DNA of 64,000 nucleotides from the NCBI GenBank assembly GCA_938743325.2, contig OW568862.1, positions 349,501 to 413,500 on the forward strand. Reading direction: 5' to 3'. The notes beneath the pieces are model-generated. The model had not been told where the DNA came from. It made no database searches and saw nothing but the letters and a program-made list of their open reading frames with translations. The DNA is from Pycnococcus provasolii. Lineage: Eukaryota > Chlorophyta > Pseudoscourfieldiophyceae > Pseudoscourfieldiales > Pycnococcaceae. The translations under genes and the position numbers were made by a program. This document shows positions 38,668 to 50,700 of the stretch, one piece after another; position 1 is the first letter of the stretch, and each line of letters starts with the position of its first letter.

Positions 38668-39804
38668 TGCACCGAACGACAATATCTTCTCAAACGGTGA
38701 GAAAAAGATTGAGGGGAAGATTTGAGATTTCCTGGGAGGTCGGAACCCCGAATTGATTGGGGTTTACCTTTCGGGGTTAACCCTTAAAGTTTACCCTTAG
38801 ATCTTCTGTTCTTCTTTCTTTCCTTGCACACCTGCCTTGCACGAGCCACGAGGTTCTTTTTCTTTTGGTTTTTTCTTTTGTTGACGCAACCAACAGGCAA
38901 CAGGTCTACTGTAATGGCATTTTTGCAAGCGAAAATACGATGGCCATAGTACCCTACGAAGGTTAGGAAGACTATCGTGATGTCGACATGCAACACTGAA
39001 AATTGTGTTCTTTTTTCGGACTTGAGGGCGTTGATCGCGTTGCCAGGAATCCCATGATCCCATAAAGGTAGGGATCCCTTGAAAGAAAGGCGGCGTCGGC
39101 GTATGATCTATCCCTATCAAGAGATCAAGGTAGGATAAAAAGTAAAACCGCGATTCGGCAGCATAGACTAAAGGTACCACTCCACCACTCAGCAGAACCA
39201 CTCCCTCCCCCCGACTGGTCAGGCTAATCGCTACGATAGGGTAGGGATAATCCATAAGGATGATAGGGCCTACTGTACCATTTGTGGACCTGCCCTATCA
39301 TCAAATCAAGCCTGGAAAAGAACAGAACAGAGGGGGTTAGAAGGTACAACTTAACGAGGTGTTACATACAACTTAACCCCAGGGGGGTGGTACACTCACC
39401 CAATTCCCCCCTACTAACCCCGCCGCGGCCCTTAAGGCTTAAGCTCGTATCCCCAGAAGTAACTTTTGAGGCCTCTTCATCAACCTCTCTTATCTCTTCA
39501 TCTTCATCAGTGGGCAGCATCACTACTCTCATTACTCACTCGTGTCTCTGGCACCACTGTTTGGTATTCCGACATCTGTACCTCCATACGACAGACATCT
39601 CCATAGGAATACGAATACGAATAGCAATAGGATGTGGCCGCTCAAGTAAGTATTTTAAGTGAAGAGTGAATAGTAACGACTTGTAGTAGCGACCTTGTTT
39701 GGTGTCTTAGTCTTACTTGAGGTCGTGGACTTGCAGCAGACTTGGTACGAGTGTGTGGCAGTGTGTGGCGTGTTCGCCTCGCTTCTTCGTTTTGGTTCTT
39801 CACG
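38668..39804. other. Intergenic region between divergent genes
   Basis: No gene is supported in 1.1 kb. GGGGTTTACC and GGGGTTAACCCTTAAAG type words (about 38742-38800) lie just upstream of the hydrolase start. TACTGTA occurs at 38907-38913 and 39271-39277. Near 39350-39440 are TTAACCCC and CTAACCCC words, upstream of the kinase gene. Short open frames here lack recognisable domains. Confidence 0.5.
38742..38800 (-). promoter_or_regulatory. Telo-box-like words upstream of the hydrolase gene
   Basis: Words of the type AACCCCGAA, GGGGTTTACC, CGGGGTTAACCC and TTTACCCTTAG are packed into 60 bp, starting about 75 nt from the hydrolase start codon. Confidence 0.45.
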
Positions 39805-42800
39805 ATGAATCTAGCGACATCAACCTCAATATCACCTCCGGTTTGGCACCGACGACGACGACGACGACGACAACAACAACAACGACGACCTCAAAGCCCA
39901 TGTTGGCGGAACGACTCAACGAAGAGCGTCGCGGCCGCGTGTTGCTTCGTCGTCGCACTTCAGCTAAGGCTATACGCGTCACCCGCGACTTCGCCTTCGC
40001 CATCTTTCGCTGCTGCTGCCGCCGCCGCAGACGTGGGCGTACCCTCGTACCCAGAGAACTGCTATTGTGACCGGTGGGGAAGCTCAAACACGAACGGAGA
40101 ACTTGAGTATCGAGGAGAAGGATACCAAACTGTACACGGTGCAGGATATCGAGGGAACAAAAACACAGCTTACGACGGCTCGACGTGTCTGCCTTGGCAA
40201 GAGGCTATTCGAAGGCTTAGTGGAGAGTCGCAGGGAAACACATTGGGAAACACAATTGCGGCACTGTCGGAAACGAACGTGTGGAGGAACGAGGATGTCG
40301 AATATGCCAGCAACCACAGCTTTCTGACTCTGTCTAACAGCAAAAATTTGTCCTTTCCGGCACGAGCTCTCTACAAGTCTGCACAACCTGACCCGCTCAC
40401 GCACGGACGCTACCCGGCGTTCGGACCTTTTCAAACGAGAAGTGAGGCAGACGCAAAGGCGCACAACATGTGCCGGTCCGTACTCCTGACGATGTACCAG
40501 CATATATATGGAAATGACCCCAAAGGCCCCAGACCTGCGATGAACGACATGGAGAAACCGTTCTTGACCAAATCCACATTCGAGGGGTTTGCGAGCGAGG
40601 GCCCATTCTGCTTCGTCGAGCGAACGCCAGAGCTTGAGGCGGCTGGCGAACCAGGCATCACCAGCGCGCGTGTTTCGCACTTCCTCGTCAACTATTCCGA
40701 GAGTCGTCGGCTCAGCTACTATCGCCAAAACACTGGAGTGATGCGCGCAAGCTGTGGCATACCCACGTGCACGAGCCCACCTCGCGGCTGCCTGATGCCG
40801 AAGCTCGGCACGGGCTATCGCCGGCTTCTGCTCGCAAACGGGATGTTTCGGTGGTGGCATGAATACCTCAGTTTACCCGTGCCCATGTACTGGCAGGTTG
40901 GTCTGATTGGCACACGTGCGTTTGACCGATCGGGTCGAGTACAGTACATTGACGAAGCTGAGACTGAATACTTCCACCGTGTGTACGGTGAACCTCGTCA
41001 CCTGCATCTGATGCGTAGCATTGTACAAACGACAAAGGGTGCATCGGGATTTACAACGACGTTGCAGGATGTATTTACAAAAGAGTGGGACATGAGCGCT
41101 AGAAAAGTGATTATGCAAGGCGTTTCGCCCGGCCGTGGCAAAGGTGGTAAAGGTGGTGCAAACAGCACCGTGCGACTGCTGCTACCTGGGGCTGCACTGA
41201 TGGGTGAGAAACGAGTGAGCGGTCTTGCACTCTTCAATTCCCTAGGTGCAGCTTCGAGCCTAAGAATGGGTGAAACTTATGAGGCTTCCGTGTGGTTGCA
41301 ATGCGCCACGAAATATGGAAATGTCACGCTGGCAGTCATGAGATATCCAGATCCGCCGACGACAGAAAAGCCATACATCAACGCGATTTCTGCATCATCG
41401 TGGTATACCGCGGAGAGAGGCCAGACGGCGAATTTGCTTCTCGTACAGACCAGCGATGGAATTGGCCACGCGTACGTCACCACCACGTGTGCCGGCACAG
41501 ACGAGGGTGTGTGGCGTAAATTGGCATTCCGATTCACGCCCACATCGGACGTGCGCGAAACAATTGTGCAGGTTGCCATGACGCGTGCTTCGAAAAGTGA
41601 TATAAATGAGACGGTGTCGGTCGATTTTGATGATGCTTACCTCGAGTTGGTGGCGCCGTTGGAAGGCGTCGAGCCATTGTCATCTGCAGAATGTGAGCAG
41701 ACGACTTGCGGGAGGGATCCGTCCGCCATAATGTACCGCATTCGCGAGGAGGCGGGAGTGCCAATGTCAGACCTGAATGTTTACGGCATGCTCAAGATCC
41801 TGGTGGCATCCATTAAGTGCCGCCCAGCCTCTGGGAATCCGCTAGAGAGCACTCCAGACGAGGCCTGCCCATTTTTGAAAGACGCGCCACTGCCGCATCT
41901 AAGCGCCGACGACGTCGCGAGTCATCTTGCGCTCATGTCCGACGACGAGATTGTGCACGCTCTTGGGTGGGATGGCTCCCATCCATTCGCAAAATCCAAA
42001 GACTATGGCAGAATCAATCCTGGCATTCTCTCGGAAGCCGGCATATGGCATATGGCATCGGATATGGCACGTGCTGTGAGCCTTGTAAGGCGCTGGCTTC
42101 CCGTCATGTCACAGCAAGGGTTGCTGAATGTTTTCACGACGTCATTCTATGCGACAGGCTTCGATCTCGACATCACAGCGAATCGCACGTGGCCCCAGGT
42201 ACCAACTCTCAACGTGGATGATCCTATCGGTGCAATCAATCATTTCACCCGAATGATGACCACTTCGGGGGATGTAAATCCGTATGGTACAAAATGTGAT
42301 GAGAAAAAGAGCCTGCGCAGCGCGCTCTGTGTGCTCTGGTCTATCGTATCGATTAATGTTGGATGCACTGTTGCGAAATATATGGTTGACTTAGGATCCG
42401 TTGATGCAACAATATTCAGCAGTTTTTGGTTAGATGGAAGTTATTCGTTTTCGGGAGCGTACAGTATTTTGGTACACTTAGGTAAAAAACATGGCTCTAT
42501 AATGAAATTTGGACAAGAGCAAATTGAGGAGGTATTTCCTGTACACGTGAATGGAAAACCGCCCTGCAGAAGTCTTCATTCAGGACTTGTGAAGGAGCTA
42601 GGTGAATGCGCCTCTTCTGCCATCGAAAATAGCCAATTTACGAGGTATATTTTGCCGATTTTCTTCCCATTTAGTTTCTTCAGTCAACACGTAGAATGCA
42701 TCAGTTGGGAAGATTTTCCGAAAGATCTCACAAAGCCAGGCGTCGTGACATTTCTGTACAAGGAGGATTCCGCATTCACCACTACAAACACCACAAACTC

Positions 42801-44001
42801 CGCGGCGGGCGCTGAAGATACCGACAAGACAATGACCGACGAGACAACGTCCGACGACGACGGCCGACATAAGAAGCCTTCCTCAGGCAGTCTAGGTTCA
42901 AGTGAAATCGCAGGCATTGCTGGAGGGCTTGGAGGCTGTGTCATGCTGATCATGATATCATTCGCAGTGCATTGCCGGAGAAATCGCACTACAAAGATGT
43001 TTGATTGTGGCAATGACAAGAGTAGCAGCCAGAACAGTGACATGGTCGGTGACAAGGATGTCATTTTGACAGCCTTGCATCCCGACGCGACGAGCTCAGG
43101 CTCAAACTCATCATTTTCGAACAGCTTGGGCATAAAATCGCGGAACGAAAGGGTCGGTCGAGGTGGCCAGGCAACCATATACAAAGGCACGCTTGAAGAC
43201 GGAACTACGGCGGCACTGAAGGTATTCCATACGAGTGAGAATGTGTTTCGGGAAATGCTTGTGACGAAAAGCCTTGATCATATCAACATCTGCAAGAGCT
43301 TCGGCGCGACGATGTATCAGGGCAGATATATTCTGGTGATGGAATATTGTGCCTTTGGCGACTTGAAGGGAGTCATGTTAAATGGAGACCTGATTCCCAA
43401 TGTTGGGGTGGCATGCAGGCTGTGGCGAGACATCTTCTCGGGGCTTGCGTACCTTAAGGATCGCGGACTACCTCATCGGGATATCAAGACGACTAATGTG
43501 CTACTAGTATATGGCAAAGGCCCAATCCGAAGTGAGATGCAGATACATCGAAAGGAACACCGCCGTGGTGTCGTTGCAAAACTCTCCGACTTTGGCCTGG
43601 CGAAGCCTGAGGCTTTCGTGTCAGAGACGAGCGGTAACCTAGCAGGCACACTGATGTACATGGCACCTGAACGAATGCAACGTGGAGCGAGAGCGTTGGA
43701 CTACTTCGCCTCGGATGTTTACAGCGGAGGGCTCGTGGCGTGGGAGCTGTTGAACTATGCACAATCGTCGAAGTATGTGTCGGTATGGAATGCGCCGGGA
43801 AATACTGTTAATGTTAGCAACGGCACCACCGGCGAGACTAACGAAGGGTTCTTTTACCCGCCACCGCCTTGCGGCGAAGAGCAGTTGGAAGTTCCATCCG
43901 ACTTGAGACCCGTGCTTATGAGCTGCTTGAAGCGCGAATCGTCCGAACGCCTCACCTCAGGTGATGTGGTGAACAAGATCGACACGCATTTTGCTTTTTG
44001 A
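39805..44001 (+). CDS. Receptor-like protein kinase with kringle-like ectodomain
   Basis: A 1398-residue type I membrane kinase. A hydrophobic stretch at about 44-58 after a basic N-terminus serves as signal sequence or anchor. The ectodomain (about 80-1030) carries N-glycosylation sites such as NHS and NYS, and a kringle-like start: a Cys pair, GYRG-x-NTAYDGSTCLPWQ at about 110-130, then HNMCR and GPFCFV further on, with an insertion in between. The remainder of the ectodomain is unrecognised. One TM helix at about 1037-1056 leads to a kinase domain with the Gly-rich loop GRGGQATIYKG (about 1117), Lys1139, HRD at 1224-1226 (HRDIKTTNVLL), DFG at 1262-1264 and APE later. All catalytic residues are present, so the kinase should be active. 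The ligand is unknown. No TGTAA word is seen just downstream. Confidence 0.85.
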   Translation: MNLATSTSISPPVWHRRRRRRRQQQQRRPQSPCWRNDSTKSVAAACCFVVALQLRLYASPATSPSPSFAAAAAAADVGVPSYPENCYCDRWGSSNTNGELEYRGEGYQTVHGAGYRGNKNTAYDGSTCLPWQEAIRRLSGESQGNTLGNTIAALSETNVWRNEDVEYASNHSFLTLSNSKNLSFPARALYKSAQPDPLTHGRYPAFGPFQTRSEADAKAHNMCRSVLLTMYQHIYGNDPKGPRPAMNDMEKPFLTKSTFEGFASEGPFCFVERTPELEAAGEPGITSARVSHFLVNYSESRRLSYYRQNTGVMRASCGIPTCTSPPRGCLMPKLGTGYRRLLLANGMFRWWHEYLSLPVPMYWQVGLIGTRAFDRSGRVQYIDEAETEYFHRVYGEPRHLHLMRSIVQTTKGASGFTTTLQDVFTKEWDMSARKVIMQGVSPGRGKGGKGGANSTVRLLLPGAALMGEKRVSGLALFNSLGAASSLRMGETYEASVWLQCATKYGNVTLAVMRYPDPPTTEKPYINAISASSWYTAERGQTANLLLVQTSDGIGHAYVTTTCAGTDEGVWRKLAFRFTPTSDVRETIVQVAMTRASKSDINETVSVDFDDAYLELVAPLEGVEPLSSAECEQTTCGRDPSAIMYRIREEAGVPMSDLNVYGMLKILVASIKCRPASGNPLESTPDEACPFLKDAPLPHLSADDVASHLALMSDDEIVHALGWDGSHPFAKSKDYGRINPGILSEAGIWHMASDMARAVSLVRRWLPVMSQQGLLNVFTTSFYATGFDLDITANRTWPQVPTLNVDDPIGAINHFTRMMTTSGDVNPYGTKCDEKKSLRSALCVLWSIVSINVGCTVAKYMVDLGSVDATIFSSFWLDGSYSFSGAYSILVHLGKKHGSIMKFGQEQIEEVFPVHVNGKPPCRSLHSGLVKELGECASSAIENSQFTRYILPIFFPFSFFSQHVECISWEDFPKDLTKPGVVTFLYKEDSAFTTTNTTNSAAGAEDTDKTMTDETTSDDDGRHKKPSSGSLGSSEIAGIAGGLGGCVMLIMISFAVHCRRNRTTKMFDCGNDKSSSQNSDMVGDKDVILTALHPDATSSGSNSSFSNSLGIKSRNERVGRGGQATIYKGTLEDGTTAALKVFHTSENVFREMLVTKSLDHINICKSFGATMYQGRYILVMEYCAFGDLKGVMLNGDLIPNVGVACRLWRDIFSGLAYLKDRGLPHRDIKTTNVLLVYGKGPIRSEMQIHRKEHRRGVVAKLSDFGLAKPEAFVSETSGNLAGTLMYMAPERMQRGARALDYFASDVYSGGLVAWELLNYAQSSKYVSVWNAPGNTVNVSNGTTGETNEGFFYPPPPCGEEQLEVPSDLRPVLMSCLKRESSERLTSGDVVNKIDTHFAF
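39845..39895. repeat. CGA/ACA triplet tract in the kinase N-terminus
   Basis: A trinucleotide run encodes an Arg run followed by Gln in the true frame and Thr in another. It sits in the cytosolic leader before the hydrophobic segment. Confidence 0.7.
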
Positions 44002-44304
44002 TTTGAGAGATACGTATTTTCTTGCCTAGAAAGAGAAAGTGCACACATTGCAAGTTCTTTGTTTTCTTTTGTTTTCTTTTATCCATAGTTTAGTTATGTT
44101 ATATTAATAGATCATACATATATTATACTTAAAGTACCGGTAACTTACCTACCGTACCTTGCCTGTACATACAGGTACTGCACCGGTACCAACCAAATAG
44201 TCTACAGTATCCATCACACTATTATCGTTCTGTCCTGTACTGTAGCCCTATTTTCATACTGTAGGTACCTACCACTATTCGAGATTCCTATAGGTATACC
44301 AGAA

Positions 44305-44346
44305 GGAGAAGGAGAAGGAGAAGGAGAAGGAGAAGGAGAAGGAGAA
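44305..44346. repeat. (GGAGAA)7 microsatellite
   Basis: Seven perfect hexamer units of a purine-rich repeat. Confidence 0.95.
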
Positions 44347-44450
44347 GACCGGAAAATGGAGATAATCCGAGATATGACAAATGACAATGGCGCAAACCCC
44401 TAACTTAGTCTAAGGGTAAAAACTAAAAAAGTAAAAAACGCGAGGCTGGC

Positions 44451-44508
44451 CTAAACCCCTAATTCAAACCCAAACCCTAACACCTAAACCCTAACCCTAA
44501 CCCTAACT
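44451..44508 (-). promoter_or_regulatory. CCCTAA telo-box array upstream of the polyketide synthase
   Basis: CTAAACCCCTAATTC, AAACCCTAACACC and then TAAACCCTAACCCTAACCCT followed by AACTCC, ending 262 nt before the synthase ATG. The TTAGGG strand is opposite to the coding strand. Confidence 0.6.
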
Positions 44509-44769
44509 CCGCCTGCTCCAAAGCATGCAAAAAGAAAACCGGGCCCCCAAAGCAGATCGCAAACAAAATCGCCCTCGAGGATATCTGAGAATCAGTTCAA
44601 AAAGGTCCACCGTGGCACTCCCTCCCCAGGACCCTTGTGTCCCCGTTTTCGAACCTCTCGCTCGACATGTCCGGCATGCGTGAAGCTCTCCAGGCTCACG
44701 CTTTGCACTTGGGTTGGGTTAGGGATTCACTTCCGCTCTTACTCTTGCACTTGCACTTAATTTGCGACA

Positions 44770-47700
44770 ATGGCAATGGCGTCGGCGGCTTCCTTGCTGG
44801 ACTTCAACGACGACTTCTGTGGACTTCTGTGCTTTGTGAAGACCCCTGGTGGGAGAGAAGATACTACGTTTCAAGACGTGCGGCGCAATGCGCATGCCGT
44901 TGCCAGAAGATTGCTCGCGCACTTCGACGAAAAAGAAGTCGACCAGAAACAGCCTGTCATCGCGGCGATGTTGCCCAACTCAGCCGAGCACGTCGTCGTG
45001 CACTACGCCGCAGCGATCGCTGGCGCGGTCATCGTCAACATCAACACGCGACTCACGGCGGCGGAAGTGCGCCATCAGCTTGACGACGCCGACGTCAGCG
45101 TGCTCGTCGCGGATGCCGCATATGCCACCGTCGCAGAGCAGGCGGCGGCAGATTCGCGCACGGTCGTCGTATGGGTGGGCGGCGCCGACGACAACACCGC
45201 CACCAACCACATATGTCAGCTCTTCCAGGAGGATCCTTCTGCTGCAGCAACCATCACCACCACCACCACCACCGTCACATCTCGACACATCAGCAACCAG
45301 CAGCCTTTTGAAATGCTCTACACGAGTGGTACATCAGGCAAGCCAAAGGGTGTAGTGCATACCCAGAAGGCTGTCATGCAGCATGCCGCCACCGCGTGCT
45401 TGGAGTTTAAATTCCACGCCAACGACGTGTGGCTGCATGTCGCACCAATCTTTCACGCCATGGATTTGTTCGCAGTGTTTGCCATGCCACTGTGTGGTGC
45501 TGCGCAGGCGATGTGCTCGCAGCGCGCCGCGGCAGATCCACGCGAGCTTCTGCGCCAGCTTCGATGCAAGAAGGCTACGTGCACAGCCTTGGCACCCACG
45601 AGCCTACGACTCATGCTCGACGCGATATCGATGAGCGAGGAGAATCATCTGCGTCATCTGCGCTTGCTCAGCACCGGTGGACAGGCACTCGATGCGACCG
45701 TCGTGAAATCGTTCGCGCGTATTTTGCCATGGTGCACATTCTTTAGCGACTACGGCATGACCGAGGCGGGAGGCAAGCTGTGCGTGACTCTGATCGACGA
45801 GCTGCAACTTTCGGCCGATGCACGAATGAAGCTGCTCTGCACATCAGGCCGTCCGTTTGCGTGCGTTGACGTGCGTCTGCTCAGCCTGCACAACGACGAC
45901 GCCGACGATGACGTCGTCGCGATCCCCGATGACAACGGCACTGAATGCTGCGGTGAGATTGTCGTGCGTGGATTGAGCATGTTTCGTGGATACTTCCGTG
46001 GATGGAATGAAGATGCAGATATCGGCGACTTCACGAACGGATGGTTTCGGACCGGCGACATCGCGCAGCCTGCAGGTCAAGGCTTCGTGCGAATCGTCGA
46101 TCGCAAGAAAGATCTCATCATTACCGGTGGCGAAAATGTGTACACCGCGGAGGTGGAGCTCGTACTTACGTCGCATCCAGGAGTCAGCCGAGCTGCAGTC
46201 TATGGAGTGCCGCACGTTGTGCTCGGAGAGGTTGTGAAAGCGCTCGTTGTTCTGCGCCAGGACGACGACGGTACATCTTCTTCTGCAGAGGAGGAGGATC
46301 TTCGAGCATTCGTGGCATCGCGACTTGCAGATTACAAGGTGCCACGTATCATTGAGGTGATATCGTTTGAAGAAGGCGCAAGTCTGCCGCAGACGGCGTC
46401 GATGAAAATCAAAAAGAACGAGCTGCGCGCGCGCGATTCTTCCACCGCCAAAAACAAGGGTCCAACACCGATGGGCGAATCGCCAACTTCCGTTTCTGCA
46501 AATAGTCTTGATGATGTGCGTCGAATTGTGCAGACTCTCGTCTCGAATTTGCTTCCCCACTCTCTGGTGGATGATACAGCACCGCTCATGCAGGCGGGCT
46601 TGACATCACACGCCGCGGTGGATTTGCACACCGCAGTCTTGCGTGCGTTCCCAAGCATCGTCGCAGATCGCATACCCGCTCTTCTCGTTTTTCAGCACCC
46701 TACCATGGAGGCCATCACTCGGTACATTCATCGTCAGCAGAATGATGTGCAGGTGCTCAACGAAGAGATGAACAATTACCGAGCCGTCATATCCGATGCA
46801 TCCAGCACAGCGGTTCACATCGCATCCATGGCGGGTCGATCGGCGCAACTGGCGCCATCTTCGCTCTTCCCAAGTGCGGTTGGCGAGACGACGGCAGAGT
46901 CTATCGTTGGCCGAGATGCGGCTCGGCGCGCACCATACGACCGATTCGGCGAAAGGACGGGATACTTTGCACACGTGCTCGCCGTACCACCATTTGTCAC
47001 AGATGCAGGTCGCTTCACGCTCACATCCACGGAGGCGGCGTGCATCGATCCCTGCCACTTGCTTGCACTCGAGGACTCCGACGCGGTGCTTGCAACGAAG
47101 CCAGACATGACGACGATGGCAAGGCAGAGTGCCGCGGTTGTCGTCGCGACAATGTGGGATGAGATGCGCACATACCTTGCCATCGACTGTGGCACTGCCA
47201 TCAATGCCGCCGCGATGACAGGATATGGAGGTGCATTTCTCTGCGGACGACTCTCGTACGTCTTCAATTTCGGGGGCACTTGTGCAGGCGTTGATACGGC
47301 ATGCTCTGGATCGCTCGTTGCGACGCGTGTCGCTCGCCTGGAGATTGTCGATGGGCAAGCGCGCCACGCGCTCGTTCCGAGCGCGAATGCTAGCCTGCGA
47401 TTCGAGACAACCGCACACATCACCCTGCTTGGGGCACTCAGCGCAGTGGGAAGATGCCAAACACTCGACGCATCTGCCGATGGCTTTGGGCGAGGCGAGG
47501 CGAGCGTAGCAATGCTGCTTGTCGCATCCGACGCGGACGAGAATAGTCCCGAGCTCGGTGCATCCATGCTCCTGCTTTCCGCCGAGGTGAACCAGGATGG
47601 AAGGTCGACGGCACTGACGGCACCAAGCGGCCCAAGCCAAGCGCGTCTCGTGCGCACGTCGCTTGCACTGGCAGCTTCCTCAGCTTCTGCGATTGCGCCA

Positions 47701-50700
47701 GCGGTGCACAACTTGCACGGTACAGGAACGCCTCTTGGGGATCCCATCGAAGTGGCGGCATTCGTCGACGCGATGTCTTCAACAACCGCCTCCTCTCTCA
47801 TCCCACCAACACTCACGGCAACCAAATCGATCGTCGGGCATACGGAGGCGGCTGCGGGTCTCAGCTCGCTCGCCATGCTCGAACGTGCCGCACGTGCACA
47901 ATTCGCCGTGCCTCTGGTTCTGTGTCGAAGTCTCAACGCGCACGTCGCGGCAATTCTCGCCACCAAATCAGTTGGCGTGAGTCGCGGGGGCGAGGGCAGC
48001 GCGATTGCAAGTCTTGATGAGAATGTGTCTTGCTACTGCTGCAGTGCTTTTGGCATGTCCGGCGTGAATGCACATGCTACACTGCGTCCTCATGCCCCGG
48101 CGTCTTGCAGTTGGCGTCGTGGCGTCATTGGTACACACCGCCGCCTCACGCATGGTTCCTGGGTGAGCGTGCGCCCACCGTTCCGTGCGCTCGTCGGTTC
48201 GTTCGAGCCGTCCGCTGACGTGATGGCACTGAAGCTCGACGCTCGATTCAAGGAGCATCGGATCAGCGGACAATCAATCTTGCCCGGTGCAGCGTCGCTC
48301 GAGGCACTTCTCGCCACGTCGCAGGTGCTCTGCAATATCCGTCGAGAAGGAGATCATGAGGCGAGCCGTCGAGCAGTGGTGAGTGTGACCTTTGCACGTG
48401 CGTGCAATCTTTCGTCATCAGCTGCCGCCGTCGTGGTGGTCGTCGAGTGGCGTGCTGAGACAGGAGCTACTGCCGTGCGTCCTTCGACCGGCACACCTTT
48501 CGTGACGTCGCACGTGCAGAGAATCGCGCTGCAGCATACGCAAGCCACGAATTCGTGCGTCTCCACACAAACGATCTGCGTGCAACGTGCGTCAACCACG
48601 CGTCCCATCGCATCCGCACCTTTCTACCGCGAGTGGTTACCTCCCGCCGGGCTACAGTATGGGCCATCGTTTGCGGTGGCGACAAGCCTGCGTACCTGTG
48701 GCACTCGCATCAGCGCACAGGTCGTTGGTGACGACGAAAGTGCTTGCGCATACACAGGATTGGCCCCAGGCGTGCTCGATGCGGGCTTGCACGCATCTCT
48801 GGCGAGAGATGTGCGACAGCACAGCGACAAGGGCACCACTGGTGGCATCGCGCAACATCAGCTAAAAGTTCCTTCCGCACTTCGCGCAATCGTTGCGATG
48901 CGGCGGAGCATGGGGCAAGCACTGCACACGCTGCACGTGCAAGTCCACGACGATGGATCGTCTGATCACGATTTCCGCGACAACGCCGATTCGACGATTC
49001 CTGTCATGATAGTCGGCGGACTCGTCACGAAGTCCGTGGCAACAAAACATTCCGCGACAGTTGCGGATGCAGATGCCAAGGTGACATGCGCCTACGAGGT
49101 TGCATGGCGCACTGCTATCACGTCAGTTCCTCCATCAATGAGAGATGTGAATCGGCAAGACGAATCCGCCCTTTCGCTCACAATGGGGAAAAGGTGTGGG
49201 CACGTCTTCAACGTGCAAGCTCATCGTCTCCTCCTTGCGCTGCTGGATGTGGTGCAGACCCGTGATCACGGATATCTGCGTATGCTTACGCATGGAGCAT
49301 TGCTGACGTCGATCTTTGAAGTTACCCGCAAACGGAACCGGTCGTCATCGTCGGCAGCTGGGGCGTGGGCAGCTCTTCGCACGGCATCGCTCGAGCTTTC
49401 GCCAACAACCACCGCGGTGGCGTGCGATGGCGACGATCTATCATCCGCGAAATGTTCTGTGCATAGTGCACCTGGGCTGATGTCGACGCGAGGAGGATTC
49501 GGCGTCGCAGTACGAAGCGGGTCGGTGAGTACTGCGCAGCTTGTGAGTGGACCAACGGAACGCTCCGTCGCGAGCGTGAGCGATTGGCAGGATGCCTTCC
49601 ATCTCATTGCACGTCCACGGGGGAGCATCGCTTCCCTTCGCGCGGTGCCCGTCACCAGCGCGTTGCCATCCAATCCTCGTCACGCCATTCATCTCAGCGT
49701 GTTCGCAGTGGGCTTGAATTTTCGCGACTTGCTGAATGTGCTCGACTTGTACCCCGGTGATCCCGGCGCACCCGGCGGAGATTGCGCAGGCGCCGTTGCC
49801 GTGTCTTCGTCGCTACCCTTGGGTACCGCGCTCTTCGGCCAGGCATTTGGCAGCCTGGGCACGCGCGTTGTGGATGCTGACGCACGCCTGCTCGCACCAA
49901 TGCCAGCGTCACTATGTGTAGGCGAAGCTGCGTCCATTCCCACCGTCACACTCACGGCGGATGCTTGCCTTGCGCTCATGACGCGGCGCACTACTGTGCC
50001 ATCTGCAATGATTGTGCACGGCGTGTCTGGAGGCGTCGGCCTAGCGAGTGCGAGGCTTGCACGCCACCTGCACCTCGCCATCCACGGATCTGCGGGAACG
50101 TCGACGAAGCGATCGGCAGCGCGCCGATGGGCCTCCTCATTTGCATCTCCGTGCGACTCGGTTGCGGTTGCAAGCAGTCGCAGCACGTGCTTCGCAGAAA
50201 CGTTCGCCACTTTACAAACTCCGACGGTGCTCGCACTGAACAGCCTGACCAGTACCGGATTTGTCGCAGCCACGATGGCAAACCTCGCACCCACCGGCAC
50301 GTTTGCCGAGATATCGAAGCGGAACATCTGGCGAGCGGACGCGATTGCAAGCGAGAGGTGGGATCTGCGCGCAAATATTGTGGCACTGGATCTCATGCAC
50401 GCGAGTGCGATTGAACAGCGCATTGCCCGTGTTGCAGCGCATGTGCACGCCTCCGAGGCTGCTGGATCTCTGCCTCTATCGACATTCGCTCTTGTCGGCG
50501 GAACGCGCTCTGCGCTTCGCACCATGGCCAAGGCGTCCCACATCGGCAAGCTCATTGCAATCAAAAGTGCCGGCGCAGGAGGCCGAGCATTTGCTCTTCC
50601 GGCGTTTGCAGCGAACTCGGCAGCCATCCTCGGCGGATTGGGTGTCCTCGGTGGCGTGTGCGCGCTTTGGCTGATCGAGCATGCCTGTGTACACAACCTG

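Larger units (their letters stand above)
44002..44769. other. Intergenic region before the polyketide synthase
   Basis: No gene is seen in about 770 bp. The left half is rich in GTAC and TACTGTA words (44203-44209, 44238-44244, 44257-44263). A (GGAGAA)7 microsatellite is at 44305-44346. A CCCTAA array is at 44451-44508. Confidence 0.6.

Noticed and set aside
39282-39662. Plus-strand frame of 126 codons upstream of the kinase gene
   Set aside because: No domain or plausible codon pattern; it spans TTAACCCC-type promoter words.
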